Assembly (NCBI RefSeq): GCF_023703415.1
Contig: NZ_JAGMTU010000001.1
Coordinates: 682,001-746,000 of the forward strand
From: Microbacterium sp. USTB-Y
Lineage (GTDB): Bacteria; Actinomycetota; Actinomycetes; Actinomycetales; Microbacteriaceae
Direction: 5' to 3'
Length of the DNA: 64,000 bases
This document shows positions 42,904 through 52,399 of the stretch, piece after piece. A program made the translations under genes and the position numbers. Below the pieces are notes generated by a model. That model was not told the DNA's origin and searched no databases. It saw only the letters and a list, made by a program, of their open reading frames with translations. Position 1 is the stretch's first letter, and every line of letters begins with the position of its first letter.

Positions 42904-43631
42904 GCTCCGCCGAGTCCACGGTTCTCGTGGTGGACGACGACTTCCGCGTCGCGAGCGTGCACGTCGGCTTCGTGGAGGCCGTGCCCGGCTTCCGCGTGGT
43001 GGGCCGGGCCGGGTCCGCCGCCGAGGCGCTGCGACAGGCGAGGGACCTGCGCCCGGATCTGGTGCTCATGGACGTCTATCTGCCGGATGGGGACGGCCTC
43101 GAGGTCGTGCGGCGACTGCTCGCGGATCCGGATCCTTCGACCGGCTCAGGGGCGGGAACGGGGACCGGGCCCGCGGTGATCGTGATCTCGGCCGCGAACG
43201 ACCTGGCGACCGTGCGCCGCGCGGTGCAGCTCGGCGCCCTGCACTACCTCGTGAAGCCGTTCGGGTTCGCGGAGCTCGCCGAGAGGCTGACCGCGTACCG
43301 GAACGCGCAGGAGCGGATCGCAGCGCTCGGCGATGCGGCCACCCAGGACGATGTGAACCGGATCTTCGATCTGCTGCGCCCCGGCCCCGCCCCCGCTCCC
43401 GCACCCGACGAGGGGCGCCGGCTGGCGCCGACCCTGCAGGCCGTGCTGGACGCGGTGACCGCGAGGCACAGCGATGCATCGGCGCAGGAGATCGCGTCGA
43501 CGATCGGCATCAGCCGCACGACCGCCCAGCGCGCGCTCACGCAGCTCGAGCAGTCCGGCCTGGTGCGCCTGGAGCTGCGCTACGGCAGCACGGGCCGCCC
43601 CGAGCACCGCTACGTCGTGCGACGGCGCTGA
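42900..43631 (+). CDS. Response regulator, CitB/DcuR family
   Basis: A 243-aa partner of the adjacent DcuS-like kinase. The receiver has VVDDD, phosphoacceptor Asp in VLMDVYLPDGDG and Lys in YLVKPFGF. The C-terminal winged helix is SAQEIASTIGISRTTAQRALTQLEQSGLVR, as in DcuR/CitB. Between alpha-3 and beta-4 an extra loop, DPDPSTGSGAGTGTG, is encoded by a REP-like repeat (about 43130-43160). It probably activates the ABC operon or amidohydrolase nearby. Its 3' end overlaps the converging amidohydrolase by 22 bp. Confidence 0.9.
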   Translation: MSSAESTVLVVDDDFRVASVHVGFVEAVPGFRVVGRAGSAAEALRQARDLRPDLVLMDVYLPDGDGLEVVRRLLADPDPSTGSGAGTGTGPAVIVISAANDLATVRRAVQLGALHYLVKPFGFAELAERLTAYRNAQERIAALGDAATQDDVNRIFDLLRPGPAPAPAPDEGRRLAPTLQAVLDAVTARHSDASAQEIASTIGISRTTAQRALTQLEQSGLVRLELRYGSTGRPEHRYVVRRR

Positions 43632-44833
43632 GAGCCGTCGAGGCGGATCGGCTGTCCGTCCGTCAGGACGAGGCGCAGCGCGGTGCCCGAGGACAGCAGG
43701 GACAGGTCCTGCGACGGGTCGCCGTCCAGCGCGATCAGGTCGGCGCGGGCGCCTTCCCGGACGATGCCGACCCTGCCTTCCTCGCCGATGATCTCGGCGC
43801 CCACGACGGTCGCCGCACGGATCACGGAGAGCGGATCCTGCACCCGCCCCCGGATCCTGAACTCCTCGAGCTGGAACGCCAGGCCCTCCCCGTGCAGGTC
43901 CGTGCCGTAACCGATCCTCACCCCGGCCCGGTCGGCGAGGGCGAGCGACTCCAGCCCGCGTTCGAAGACCTCGACCACCGCGGCGCGTGCGTCCGGATCG
44001 AGATGCCGGCCGGTGTGCCCTTCGACGATCGCCCAGAAGGTGGCGAGCGTCGGCACGTAGAACGCACCGCGCTCGAGGAAGAGCGCGAGGCACTCCTCGT
44101 CGAGGAAGTTGCCGTGCTCGATCGTGCGCACGCCGAGCCGCAGCGCCCGCGCCACCGCCTCGGCCGAATAGACATGGGCGCCGACGTAGCGGTGGGCGAG
44201 GTGCGCCTCGTCCACCGCGGCCACGATCTCGGCCTCGGAGAAGCCGAGCGAATCGATCCGCATCCGGGAGATCACCCCGCCCGAGAGCGTCAGCTTGATG
44301 TGGTCGGCACCGTCCCTGAGCTCGGCGCGCAGCGCGCGCCGCACCTCGACCTCGCCGTCGACGACCCGGGTGAGGGCGTGCCCGCCGGTGGGCGCGAAGA
44401 TCGGACCGCCGACCTTGAGCATCGGCCCCGTGATCAGGCGCTCCTCGACCGCTCGGCGCAGACCGGTGTCGGCGCCGCCCATGTCGCGCACCGTGGTGAA
44501 GCCGCGCAGCAGCATGCGGTGCAGCTCGCGAGCGGTGCGGGCGGCGTGATAGGCCGGTGTCCACGAGAGGATCTCGGCGAAGTCGCCCGACGCCTGCGTC
44601 ACGTGGGCGTGGGCGTCGATCAGGCCGGGCAGCACCGTGGTCCCGGCGACGGAGAACTCCTCGGCCCCGGCGACGGTGCGCGTCGACGTGGAGATCTCGA
44701 CGATGTCCCCCGCATGCGCGACGATCGTGCGCGGGGCGGACACCTCACCGGTTTCGACGTCGAGGATCGCCGCGTCGCGCAGCACCACGGTGGCGGGGGA
44801 CGGGGCGGATCCGGGATCGTTCCTCAGCGGCAT
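43610..44833 (-). CDS. Amidohydrolase family protein (imidazolonepropionase/prolidase-like)
   Basis: A 407-aa cytoplasmic metal-dependent hydrolase. Metal-site motifs: GLIDAHAHV (HxH), HIKLTLSGG (possible carboxylated Lys), YVGAHVYS, IEHGNFL and GYGTDLHG; the ending GARADLIALDGDP is the family's C-terminal beta segment. Related enzymes hydrolyse dipeptides, organophosphates or cyclic amides. It is the last gene of the Dpp-type transporter operon, 11 bp after the second ATPase, which suggests it breaks down the imported peptide-like compound. Confidence 0.88.
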   Translation of the reverse strand: MPLRNDPGSAPSPATVVLRDAAILDVETGEVSAPRTIVAHAGDIVEISTSTRTVAGAEEFSVAGTTVLPGLIDAHAHVTQASGDFAEILSWTPAYHAARTARELHRMLLRGFTTVRDMGGADTGLRRAVEERLITGPMLKVGGPIFAPTGGHALTRVVDGEVEVRRALRAELRDGADHIKLTLSGGVISRMRIDSLGFSEAEIVAAVDEAHLAHRYVGAHVYSAEAVARALRLGVRTIEHGNFLDEECLALFLERGAFYVPTLATFWAIVEGHTGRHLDPDARAAVVEVFERGLESLALADRAGVRIGYGTDLHGEGLAFQLEEFRIRGRVQDPLSVIRAATVVGAEIIGEEGRVGIVREGARADLIALDGDPSQDLSLLSSGTALRLVLTDGQPIRLDGSQRRRTT

Positions 44834-44844
44834 CGCGGATCCTC

Positions 44845-45638
<794 letters not shown>

Positions 45639-45642
<4 letters not shown>

Positions 45643-46664
45643 GCCTCCGATCCGACCGGTGCGACGGGAGCGCCCAGCTCCTGGGCGAAATGACACGCGG
45701 AGCACGAGCCGTTCGCCCGCAGCTCCAGGCGCGGGCGGGCGTCGACGCAGATCGAGCGCCCGCGCGAGAGCTCGCAGCGCGGCGCGAACGCGCAACCCGA
45801 CGGCCGCAGCCGCGGAGAGGGCGGATTGCCGGGGATCGCGTAGGCGCGCTCGTCGCGTTCGGCGAGCCGGCTCTTCAGCAGACCCTGCGTGTAGGGATGC
45901 GTCGGCGACAGGAAGATGTCCCGCGTGCTGCCCGATTCCACGATCCGCCCGGAGTACATGATGAGCATGCGCGAGGCGTTCTGCGCGGCGAGGCCGAGAT
46001 CGTGCGTGATGAGGATGAGCGCGGACGACAGTTCGGCGCGCGCCTTCTCCAGCGTGCGCATGACCTGCGCCTGCACCGTGACGTCGAGCGCGGTCGTCGG
46101 CTCGTCGGCGATCAGCAGCGCCGGATCGTTCGCCATCGCCATCGCGATGACCGCGCGCTGGCGCATGCCTCCCGACCACTCGTGCGGGTAGGCGCGCGCC
46201 CGCTTCGCCGCATCCTTCACCCCGACGGTGTCGAGCAGGTCGTGCACCCGGGCTCTCGCGACACGGCGCGGCACCCGCTGATGCAGGCGGATCGCCTCGG
46301 CGAGCTGCGAGCCGATCCGCCGCAGCGGGTTGAGCGCGGTCATCGGATCCTGGAAGATCATGCCGATGTCGCGCCCGCGGATCTCGCGCAGCTGCTGCTC
46401 GCGCAGGCCCACGATGTCCTTTCCACGCCAGAGGATGGATCCCGCGGCGACCTCCAGGCCGTACGGGAGCAGACCCATCACCGCGAGCATCGTCAGGCTC
46501 TTCCCGGACCCGGACTCCCCCACGATGCCGACGACCTCGCCGTCGTCCACGGTGAACGACACGTCGTCGATGAGTCGGACCGTCTCCCCGTCGGGGCCCG
46601 TGGTGGTCACCACGAGTCCGTTCACCTCCAGCAGCGGAGCCTTCCGGATCATCTCTGCAGACAT
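45639..46664 (-). CDS. Dipeptide/oligopeptide ABC transporter ATPase, DppD type
   Basis: A 341-aa ATPase. Walker [12 protein letters not shown]-loop [13 protein letters not shown], signature [14 protein letters not shown], Walker [13 protein letters not shown]. The C-terminal oligo_HPY region with its Cys cluster ([16 protein letters not shown], then CSACHFA) is present. It begins one base before the stop of the upstream permease. Confidence 0.93.
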
Positions 46665-46665
46665 G

Positions 46666-47553
46666 TCACCGCACCTTTCGGAGGGGCTGGGTGCTCTCCG
46701 CCGTGAACCGCTGGCTGAAGAACGTCGTTCCTCCGACCACGAGGAAGATCGCGAGCCCCGGCAGGATCACCTGCCACGGCGAGAGGCGCATGTACTTCTG
46801 CCCCTCGAGGACCAGCCCGCCCCAGGTGGGGTCGGGCGGCTGGATCCCGAGGCCCAGGTAGTCGAGGCCGGCCTGCAGCAGGATCACGGATCCGATGCTC
46901 GTCACCGCGACGATGAACATCTGCGGGAGGACGTGCGGCAGGATGTGCGTGCGGATGATGCGTGCGGAGGAGGCGCCGAGCATCCGCGGCGCCATGACGA
47001 AGTCGCGGCTGCGCAACGACAGCGCCGTCGCCCGCGCGAGCCGGGCGAAGCTCATCCAGTGCGTGAAGCCCAGCACCAGGATCATCAGCAGGGCGCTCGG
47101 CCCGAAGATCGCCGAGAGCGCGATGAGCAGCAGCACGGCGGGCAGCGCGAGGCTGACGTCCGTGACGAGCGCGATGACGTTGTCGGCCCAGCCGCCGAAG
47201 AACCCGGCGAGCAGGCCGAGCACGGTGCCGACGACGAAGTTGACGAGCACGATCGCGGCGGTGATGAGGAGGGTCGTCTGTCCGCCGGCCGCCACGCGGC
47301 TGAGGAGGTCCCGTCCCACGACGTCGGTCCCCAGCGGATGCTTCGGGTCGACGAACGGTCCCAGTCGCGCATGCGCGAGGTCCTGGGTGAAGGCGTCGAA
47401 GCCGGGCCAGAGGTGCACCGCGATGATCGCGAGGATCACGAGGACCACGATGAGGCCGCCGCATGTCGAGAGCCACCGCCCCTGCGGCGCGCTGAGCCGC
47501 CGACGGCGGGGCGCCGCGGTGCCCACCTGTGCCATTGCCACTGTGTCGGTCAT
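46666..47553 (-). CDS. Dipeptide ABC transporter permease, DppC type
   Basis: A 295-aa permease. The N-terminal helix ([20 protein letters not shown]) is followed by [18 protein letters not shown], the DppC/OppC hallmark. The EAA loop is [21 protein letters not shown]; six helices are expected. It overlaps the DppB-like gene by 4 bp. Confidence 0.92.
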   Translation of the reverse strand: MTDTVAMAQVGTAAPRRRRLSAPQGRWLSTCGGLIVVLVILAIIAVHLWPGFDAFTQDLAHARLGPFVDPKHPLGTDVVGRDLLSRVAAGGQTTLLITAAIVLVNFVVGTVLGLLAGFFGGWADNVIALVTDVSLALPAVLLLIALSAIFGPSALLMILVLGFTHWMSFARLARATALSLRSRDFVMAPRMLGASSARIIRTHILPHVLPQMFIVAVTSIGSVILLQAGLDYLGLGIQPPDPTWGGLVLEGQKYMRLSPWQVILPGLAIFLVVGGTTFFSQRFTAESTQPLRKVR

Positions 47554-48467
47554 GCGAGTTTCACTCTCGGGTCGATGAGCGAGTAGAGGAGGTCGACGAC
47601 GACGTTGACGACCACGAAGATGAGGACGACCACGAGCAGGCCGGCCTGCACGACGGCGAAGTCGCGCTGGCTCACCGCGTTGATCAGCGCGACGCCCATG
47701 CCGGGCCAGGAGAACACCTGCTCGACGATGATCGTGCCGCCGAGGAGGCCGGCGAGGTTCAGGCCGGCGACCGTGAGGATGGGGAGGAAGGCGTTGGGGA
47801 GCATCTCCGTCGCGACGACGGCCGCGTGGCTCTTGCCGCGCGCGTACGCGGTGCGGACGTACTCGGCCGTGGTCTGCTCGCTGAGCGCCGAGTCGAGCAG
47901 GCGCACGTAGAGCACGAACTGGGCCGTCGCGATCGTCGCGACCGGGAGCACGAAGGAGGGGAGGCCGGTGTATCCGAGGCTCGGCAGCCATCCCAGGCCG
48001 ACGGCGAAGATCAGCACGAGCAGCACGCCGAAGAAGAAGTCAGGGACCGAGGAGCGCAGCGCCCCGCTCCAGACGAACAGGGCGCGCAGCGTGTGGCTCC
48101 CGGTGATGTGCACCAGCACCGCCGCGACGACCGCGAGCACGAGGCCGATCGCGAAGGACAGCAGCGCGAGCGTGGTGGTGGCGGGAAGCCGCTCGAGGAT
48201 GATGCCGATCGCGGACTGCCCGGGGTTGCGGTACGAGACCCCGAAGTCGCCGTGCAGGAGGCCGGCGAGATAGCGGCCGTACTGCACGAGGATCGGGTCG
48301 TTGAATCCGAGCTTGCCGTTGAGCTCGTCGATCTGCTGAGCGGTCGCCCCTTCGGTGAGGATGAGCGCGGCAGGCTTGCCCGACATGCGCCCGAGCACGA
48401 AGGCGATGGTGACCGCGACGAACAGGGTGACCAGGGCCTGCAGGATGCGGCGGATGACGTAGGACAT
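47550..48467 (-). CDS. Dipeptide ABC transporter permease, DppB type
   Basis: A 305-aa permease. It starts [33 protein letters not shown], typical DppB, with periplasmic [29 protein letters not shown] and the EAA region [26 protein letters not shown]. Six helices. A strong hairpin separates it from the binding-protein gene. Confidence 0.92.
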   Translation of the reverse strand: MSYVIRRILQALVTLFVAVTIAFVLGRMSGKPAALILTEGATAQQIDELNGKLGFNDPILVQYGRYLAGLLHGDFGVSYRNPGQSAIGIILERLPATTTLALLSFAIGLVLAVVAAVLVHITGSHTLRALFVWSGALRSSVPDFFFGVLLVLIFAVGLGWLPSLGYTGLPSFVLPVATIATAQFVLYVRLLDSALSEQTTAEYVRTAYARGKSHAAVVATEMLPNAFLPILTVAGLNLAGLLGGTIIVEQVFSWPGMGVALINAVSQRDFAVVQAGLLVVVLIFVVVNVVVDLLYSLIDPRVKLA

Positions 48468-48488
48468 GTGATCTCCAGGGGATGAGAT

Positions 48489-48521
48489 CAGTGCGGGGCC
48501 CGCGGCACGGGCCCCGCACTG
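48489..48521 (-). terminator. Strong hairpin between binding protein and permease genes
   Basis: CAGTGCGGGGCCCG (48489-48502) and its perfect inverse (48508-48521) form a 14-bp stem with a CGGCA loop, 3 bp after the binding-protein stop. Within an operon this probably protects the upstream mRNA or attenuates transcription, raising binding protein over permease. Confidence 0.75.
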
Positions 48522-48524
48522 AGG

Positions 48525-50087
48525 TCACTTGGCCGAGCGGCCGACCTCTGCGGCACGGTAGATGCCGTCGACGGCGGGGGTCCACGAGATGGTGCTCGCG
48601 GCCGCGTAGGTGTTCGTGTTCTGCCAGAGCGGGACGTTCGACACGTTGGTGGCGTTCCACGACCAGATCTTCTTGAACACGTCGGCCCGCTTGTCGGCGT
48701 TGGCCGCCTGCTGGTCGAGGTACAGCTGCGCCATCTCGGGGCTGCGGGCGTAGTCCTCGGGGCCGCCGGCGAGGAGCTGGCTGACCACGACATCGCCGTC
48801 CATGCTGGAGGGCGACCACGCGTTCAGGTACAGGCCGGTGATCTGGTGGTTGGCCAGGCTCAGGCTGAGGCTGGACTGCTCGGCGCCGACCAGCTTGATC
48901 TTCAGGCCGGCCTTGCCCAGGTCCGCCGCGATGGCCTGAGCGACCTCGGGGTCGGTCGGGGATCCACCGGTGCTCGCGTACTGCAGCGTGATCTCCGAGC
49001 CGTCGTAGCCGGAGTCCGCGACGAGCTTCTTCGCGGCGGCGAGATCGTACTTCGGGGTCGGGAACCCGTCCACGTAGCCGGTGACGCCCTTCGCGACGGG
49101 CTGCCCGGTGGGCGAGGCGTAGCCGTTCAGCAGGCTGTCGATGATCGACTTGCGGTCGATCGCGAGCGGGATCGCCTGGCGCACCTTGAGGTTCGACAGC
49201 GCCCCGGCGGTGGTGTTCACGCCGATGAACGCGATCTGGTTCGACGCCGCCTCGACGACCTTGGCATTCGACGCGCCCGTGAAGACCGGGACCTGGCTGG
49301 CCGGGATGATCGCGGTGTCGAGCGTGCCGGACTCGACGCCCGTGACGCGGGCGTCAGGCGCACCGACGAAGGAGAACGTGATGTCCTTGATCTTCGCCTT
49401 GTCGCCCCAGTAGTCGTCGTTGCGGGTCACCTTGTAGTCGACGCCGTGGTTCCAGGAGACGAACTTGTACGGTCCGGAGCCCACGGGCGCGTTCGGGAAC
49501 TTGTCCGGCCCTTCCGCCTCGTAGACCTTCTCCGGGACGATCCCGATCGTGGCGACCTGGTTGAGCCATGCGCTGAACGGGTTCTTCAGCGTGAACTGCA
49601 CGGTGTGGTCGTCGGTCGCCTCGACCTTGGAGATCATGGCGATCGCGACCCGGTTGGTCGACTTGTCGCTCGCCAGGATCTTGTTGTAGGTGTACACGAT
49701 GTCGGAGACGTTCAGCGCGGATCCGTCCTGGAACGTGACGCCCTTGCGGATCGTGAACGTCCAGACGTCCTGCGTGGCGTTCGACTTCCACTCGGTCGCG
49801 AGGCCGGGCTGGATCTTGCCCGCGGAGTCGATCCGGGTGAGGCCGTCGAACACGGCGTAGTACATGTTCCACGCCGAGATCGACCGCATCATGATCGGAT
49901 CGATGTTCGCCGGTTCGGTGGGCAGCGCGAGCGTCGCGGAGCCGTTGTCCGGCGCGGTCGTCGCGCCGCCTCCCGTGCTGGTCGCGGAGCCGGCGCTCCC
50001 CATGCAGCCGGACAGCAGCACCGAGCCGAGGGCGAGGGCGACGCCGAGGGCCATGAGGCGCCCGCGCCGCTGTGTCTTCATTGACAT
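48525..50087 (-). CDS. ABC transporter substrate-binding lipoprotein, SBP family 5 (DppA type)
   Basis: A 520-aa lipoprotein with lipobox LLSGC (C28) after MSMKTQRRGRLMALGVALALGSV. The SBP_bac_5 domain shows YYAVFDGLTRIDSAGKIQPGLATEWK, FTIRKGVTFQDGSALNVSDIVYTYNKI and KVRQAIPLAIDRKSIIDSLLNG. It should capture peptides or peptide-like compounds. First gene of the transporter-amidohydrolase operon (48525 down to 43610). AAAGGAA precedes the ATG. Confidence 0.92.
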   Translation of the reverse strand: MSMKTQRRGRLMALGVALALGSVLLSGCMGSAGSATSTGGGATTAPDNGSATLALPTEPANIDPIMMRSISAWNMYYAVFDGLTRIDSAGKIQPGLATEWKSNATQDVWTFTIRKGVTFQDGSALNVSDIVYTYNKILASDKSTNRVAIAMISKVEATDDHTVQFTLKNPFSAWLNQVATIGIVPEKVYEAEGPDKFPNAPVGSGPYKFVSWNHGVDYKVTRNDDYWGDKAKIKDITFSFVGAPDARVTGVESGTLDTAIIPASQVPVFTGASNAKVVEAASNQIAFIGVNTTAGALSNLKVRQAIPLAIDRKSIIDSLLNGYASPTGQPVAKGVTGYVDGFPTPKYDLAAAKKLVADSGYDGSEITLQYASTGGSPTDPEVAQAIAADLGKAGLKIKLVGAEQSSLSLSLANHQITGLYLNAWSPSSMDGDVVVSQLLAGGPEDYARSPEMAQLYLDQQAANADKRADVFKKIWSWNATNVSNVPLWQNTNTYAAASTISWTPAVDGIYRAAEVGRSAK

Positions 50088-50158
50088 TTCGGGTTCCTTT
50101 CGTCCGCCGCGTGGTCTCGACACGTGCGCGGAGGCAAATCGGGTAGCGCAAGTAGTGT

Positions 50159-50197
50159 GTAATACATTACTTACGAGAGACGAGTTTGGTATACAAA
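50159..50197. promoter_or_regulatory. Palindromic operator candidates upstream of the Dpp-type operon
   Basis: GTAATACATTAC (50159-50170) and TTTGGTATACAAA (50185-50197) are two AT-rich palindromic motifs in the 149-bp gap before the operon. The second resembles FadR-type GntR operators (core GGTATAC). No regulator gene lies beside them. Confidence 0.45.
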
Positions 50198-50236
50198 TTT
50201 GGGGAAGTCAAGGGTTTTGCGCCCCTCGATCCCCGC

Positions 50237-51262
50237 TCACGCCGCAGCGATCAGGACGCCCATCTGCGGGCGGCCGGGCACGGCGATCTCGGAGACGGCG
50301 AGCGACTCCAGATCGACGATCGCGAGACCGTCCCACGGCCCCCGGCTGGTGGATCCCCCGGTCAGGATCGCCTTGCGCCTGCCGTCGGGCGCATCCAGCC
50401 ACTCCACGACGTTCTCGTGGCCCTTCTCGAGCGGAAGCACCGTCTCTTCACCGGATCCGAGGTCGCGGATCGTGAGGCTCGGCCCCTTCGTCGCGCCGCC
50501 GATCGCGCCGACGCCGACCACCAGCAGCCGTCCGTCCGTCGTCAGACCGACGCCGTGCTGGTGGGAGTCGGCGGTCATCGCCCGCGTCTCGTAGGTGCGC
50601 GTGCCGGGCGAGTACACCACGAGCCCCTGTCCCTGGTAGGGCAGGTAGAGCGTGCCGTCCTCGGCGACCGCGGCGTAGTGCGGCTTGTAGTGGGACATCA
50701 GGCCGCCCTCGGTGCCGAAGGGAGCGATCTCCGCGCTCGTCACGACGTGCTCCGGGACGCGGATGGTGTTGAGCGTGAAGGAGTCGTGATCGATCGTGTA
50801 CACCTCGTCTCCGGCCGGTGAGATCTGCACATCGAACGGTCGCAGCCCGACCTCGAAGGAGTCCGTGAAGGCCTCGGCCGCAGTGTCGAAGCGCTCCACG
50901 ACCGAGTTCAGGCCGGCGCGCGTGACGGCGACGTAGACGGCGGATCCGTCCGGCGTCACGACGACGCCCGTCCCGCCCGGGCGCTCCTCGCCGTACTCGA
51001 CCACCGTCGGCTGCGCGAGGTACGGCACGAGCGCGATCCGCTCGCGGACGTCGAGGTCGACGACGGCGAGCCCCACCGCGGTGCTGACGTAGGCCCGCCG
51101 CGACCCCTCGTGCACGGCGACCGCCCAGGGCGCCTCCCCCACGACGACCTCGGACTCCACCGGCGATCCGGGATCGGTGAGATCGACGAACGCGATCCTG
51201 TCGCTGTGACTCTCCGTCACCACGAACGTCGTTCCGTGGCCGGGCCTGCTGGTGCTGATCAC
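50237..51262 (-). CDS. YncE-like beta-propeller protein
   Basis: A 341-aa protein of repeated blades such as GEAPWAVAVHEGSRRAYVSTA, GTGVVVTPDGSAVYVAVTRAG and LRPFDVQISPAGDEVYTID, the 40-45-residue repeats of YncE/lactonase-type seven-bladed propellers. No signal peptide is seen, so it is probably cytoplasmic. It lies just upstream of the Dpp-type operon on the same strand, with the palindromes between; the upstream palindrome AATGG-TATG-CCATT suggests shared control. Function unknown. Confidence 0.78.
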   Translation of the reverse strand: MISTSRPGHGTTFVVTESHSDRIAFVDLTDPGSPVESEVVVGEAPWAVAVHEGSRRAYVSTAVGLAVVDLDVRERIALVPYLAQPTVVEYGEERPGGTGVVVTPDGSAVYVAVTRAGLNSVVERFDTAAEAFTDSFEVGLRPFDVQISPAGDEVYTIDHDSFTLNTIRVPEHVVTSAEIAPFGTEGGLMSHYKPHYAAVAEDGTLYLPYQGQGLVVYSPGTRTYETRAMTADSHQHGVGLTTDGRLLVVGVGAIGGATKGPSLTIRDLGSGEETVLPLEKGHENVVEWLDAPDGRRKAILTGGSTSRGPWDGLAIVDLESLAVSEIAVPGRPQMGVLIAAA

Positions 51263-51406
51263 CCTGTGTACTCGCTTCCTCCGGACGTCCCGGATCGACT
51301 CGTCACCGGCGCGTGCGCCGAGGCTCAGCCGCCCTCACGAGTCCGATCACGCGACCTCCGCACACGCCGGCGACGGGCGTGGGCCCGTCGTTCCGAGTGA
51401 TGCCGA

Positions 51407-51420
51407 AATGGTATGCCATT
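51407..51420. promoter_or_regulatory. Palindrome upstream of the YncE-like gene
   Basis: AATGGTATGCCATT has arms AATGG/CCATT. Its GGTAT core resembles the TTTGGTATACAAA site at 50185-50197, so one GntR-type regulator may act at both. Confidence 0.42.
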
Positions 51421-51451
51421 CTCGATGTGGGATACAACCGTCGGAGTCTGC

Positions 51452-51892
51452 TCAGGATCCGGCGATGGTCACCGTCACGTCGGCGCTGACCTGTCCTGCG
51501 GCGACCCGCACGACGACAGGACCGGCGGCGGTCGCCTGCATCGCGAGCGATGTCGCGATCCCGTCGGAGTCCGTGCTCGAGCTCTCGAAGCCACCCGGAT
51601 AGGATCCCGGCCCCGAGACGACCTCGAAGGTCGCACTGCGCGGGGCGATCGGCCGGCCGTCCTCGGTGATGCGCACGATGAGGTCGATCTCATCGCCGAG
51701 CCTCACGGCCTCGGTGGGGGCGACCACCGCGATCCGCACGCCCTTCCCGTCCGCTGCCGCCTTCCCGCCCTGCGGCGCGCTCTGCGCCGTCCCGGCGCCG
51801 GTGCAGCCGGCGAGCAGGGCCGTCGCCACGAGAGCCGTGGACAGGACGGCACCGACCCGGATCCGGATCCGAGCCCCGCGGACGGTTCTCAC
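51452..51892 (-). CDS. Lipoprotein with Ig-like domain
   Basis: A 146-aa protein with lipobox LLAGC (C30). The mature part, IAVVAPTEAVRLGDEIDLIVRITEDGRPI followed by DSDGIATSLAMQATAAGPVVVRVAAG, reads as one invasin-like (Big_1-type) Ig fold. It overlaps the upstream Tat protein by 4 bp. Last gene of the phospholipase C operon; it probably sits on the outer face of the membrane. Role unknown. Confidence 0.72.
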   Translation of the reverse strand: MRTVRGARIRIRVGAVLSTALVATALLAGCTGAGTAQSAPQGGKAAADGKGVRIAVVAPTEAVRLGDEIDLIVRITEDGRPIAPRSATFEVVSGPGSYPGGFESSSTDSDGIATSLAMQATAAGPVVVRVAAGQVSADVTVTIAGS

Positions 51893-52353
51893 GCCACGAC
51901 CAGCGTGATCGCGAAGTCCTTCGAGATCCCCGTCCCCTCCGCACTGATGCGCAGGACGAACGATCCGGCCTTCAGCGCGAAGAAGGGCAGGGCAAGCACG
52001 CCGGCGTCGAGGGGGACGATGACCCCGTCTCCGCCGGCATCCGCCAGGAGACTGGAGTCCCAGCCGGCGATCCCCGTCGCGCCGAGCATCCTCGCGGTCC
52101 AGTTCTGCGGGATGGATCCGGTGCCGGTCGCCGTCACGTAGAACGCGTCGGAGGAGCTGTCCGGACCCCCGACCGGGACCGTCATGGTCAGCGCATCGTC
52201 CGAGGCGCCCAGCAGCTCGAGGACGACCTCTCCGGATGCAGCGGCGCGCGGGGCGGCGACCGCGACCGCGATCACGGGGACCGACCAGGCTCCGGCGACG
52301 AGCATCCGGCGCCGGGTGAGCATGCGGGCGGGGTGCGGGGTCGATTCGGTCAT
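51889..52353 (-). CDS. Small Tat-exported protein, 154 aa
   Basis: MTESTPHPARMLTRRRMLVAGAWSVPVIAVAVAAPRAAAS is a Tat-type signal with RRRM before the hydrophobic core. The mature about 115 residues (VVLELLGASDDALTMTVPVGGPDSSSDAFYVTATGTGS...) look like a beta-sandwich. The family is not recognised. It follows the LamG/EEP gene by 46 bp. Confidence 0.65.
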   Translation of the reverse strand: MTESTPHPARMLTRRRMLVAGAWSVPVIAVAVAAPRAAASGEVVLELLGASDDALTMTVPVGGPDSSSDAFYVTATGTGSIPQNWTARMLGATGIAGWDSSLLADAGGDGVIVPLDAGVLALPFFALKAGSFVLRISAEGTGISKDFAITLVVA

Positions 52354-52399
52354 CGTTGCGTCTCCTGTCCGAGGGGATTCGGCTGCTGCTGCGGGCGGG

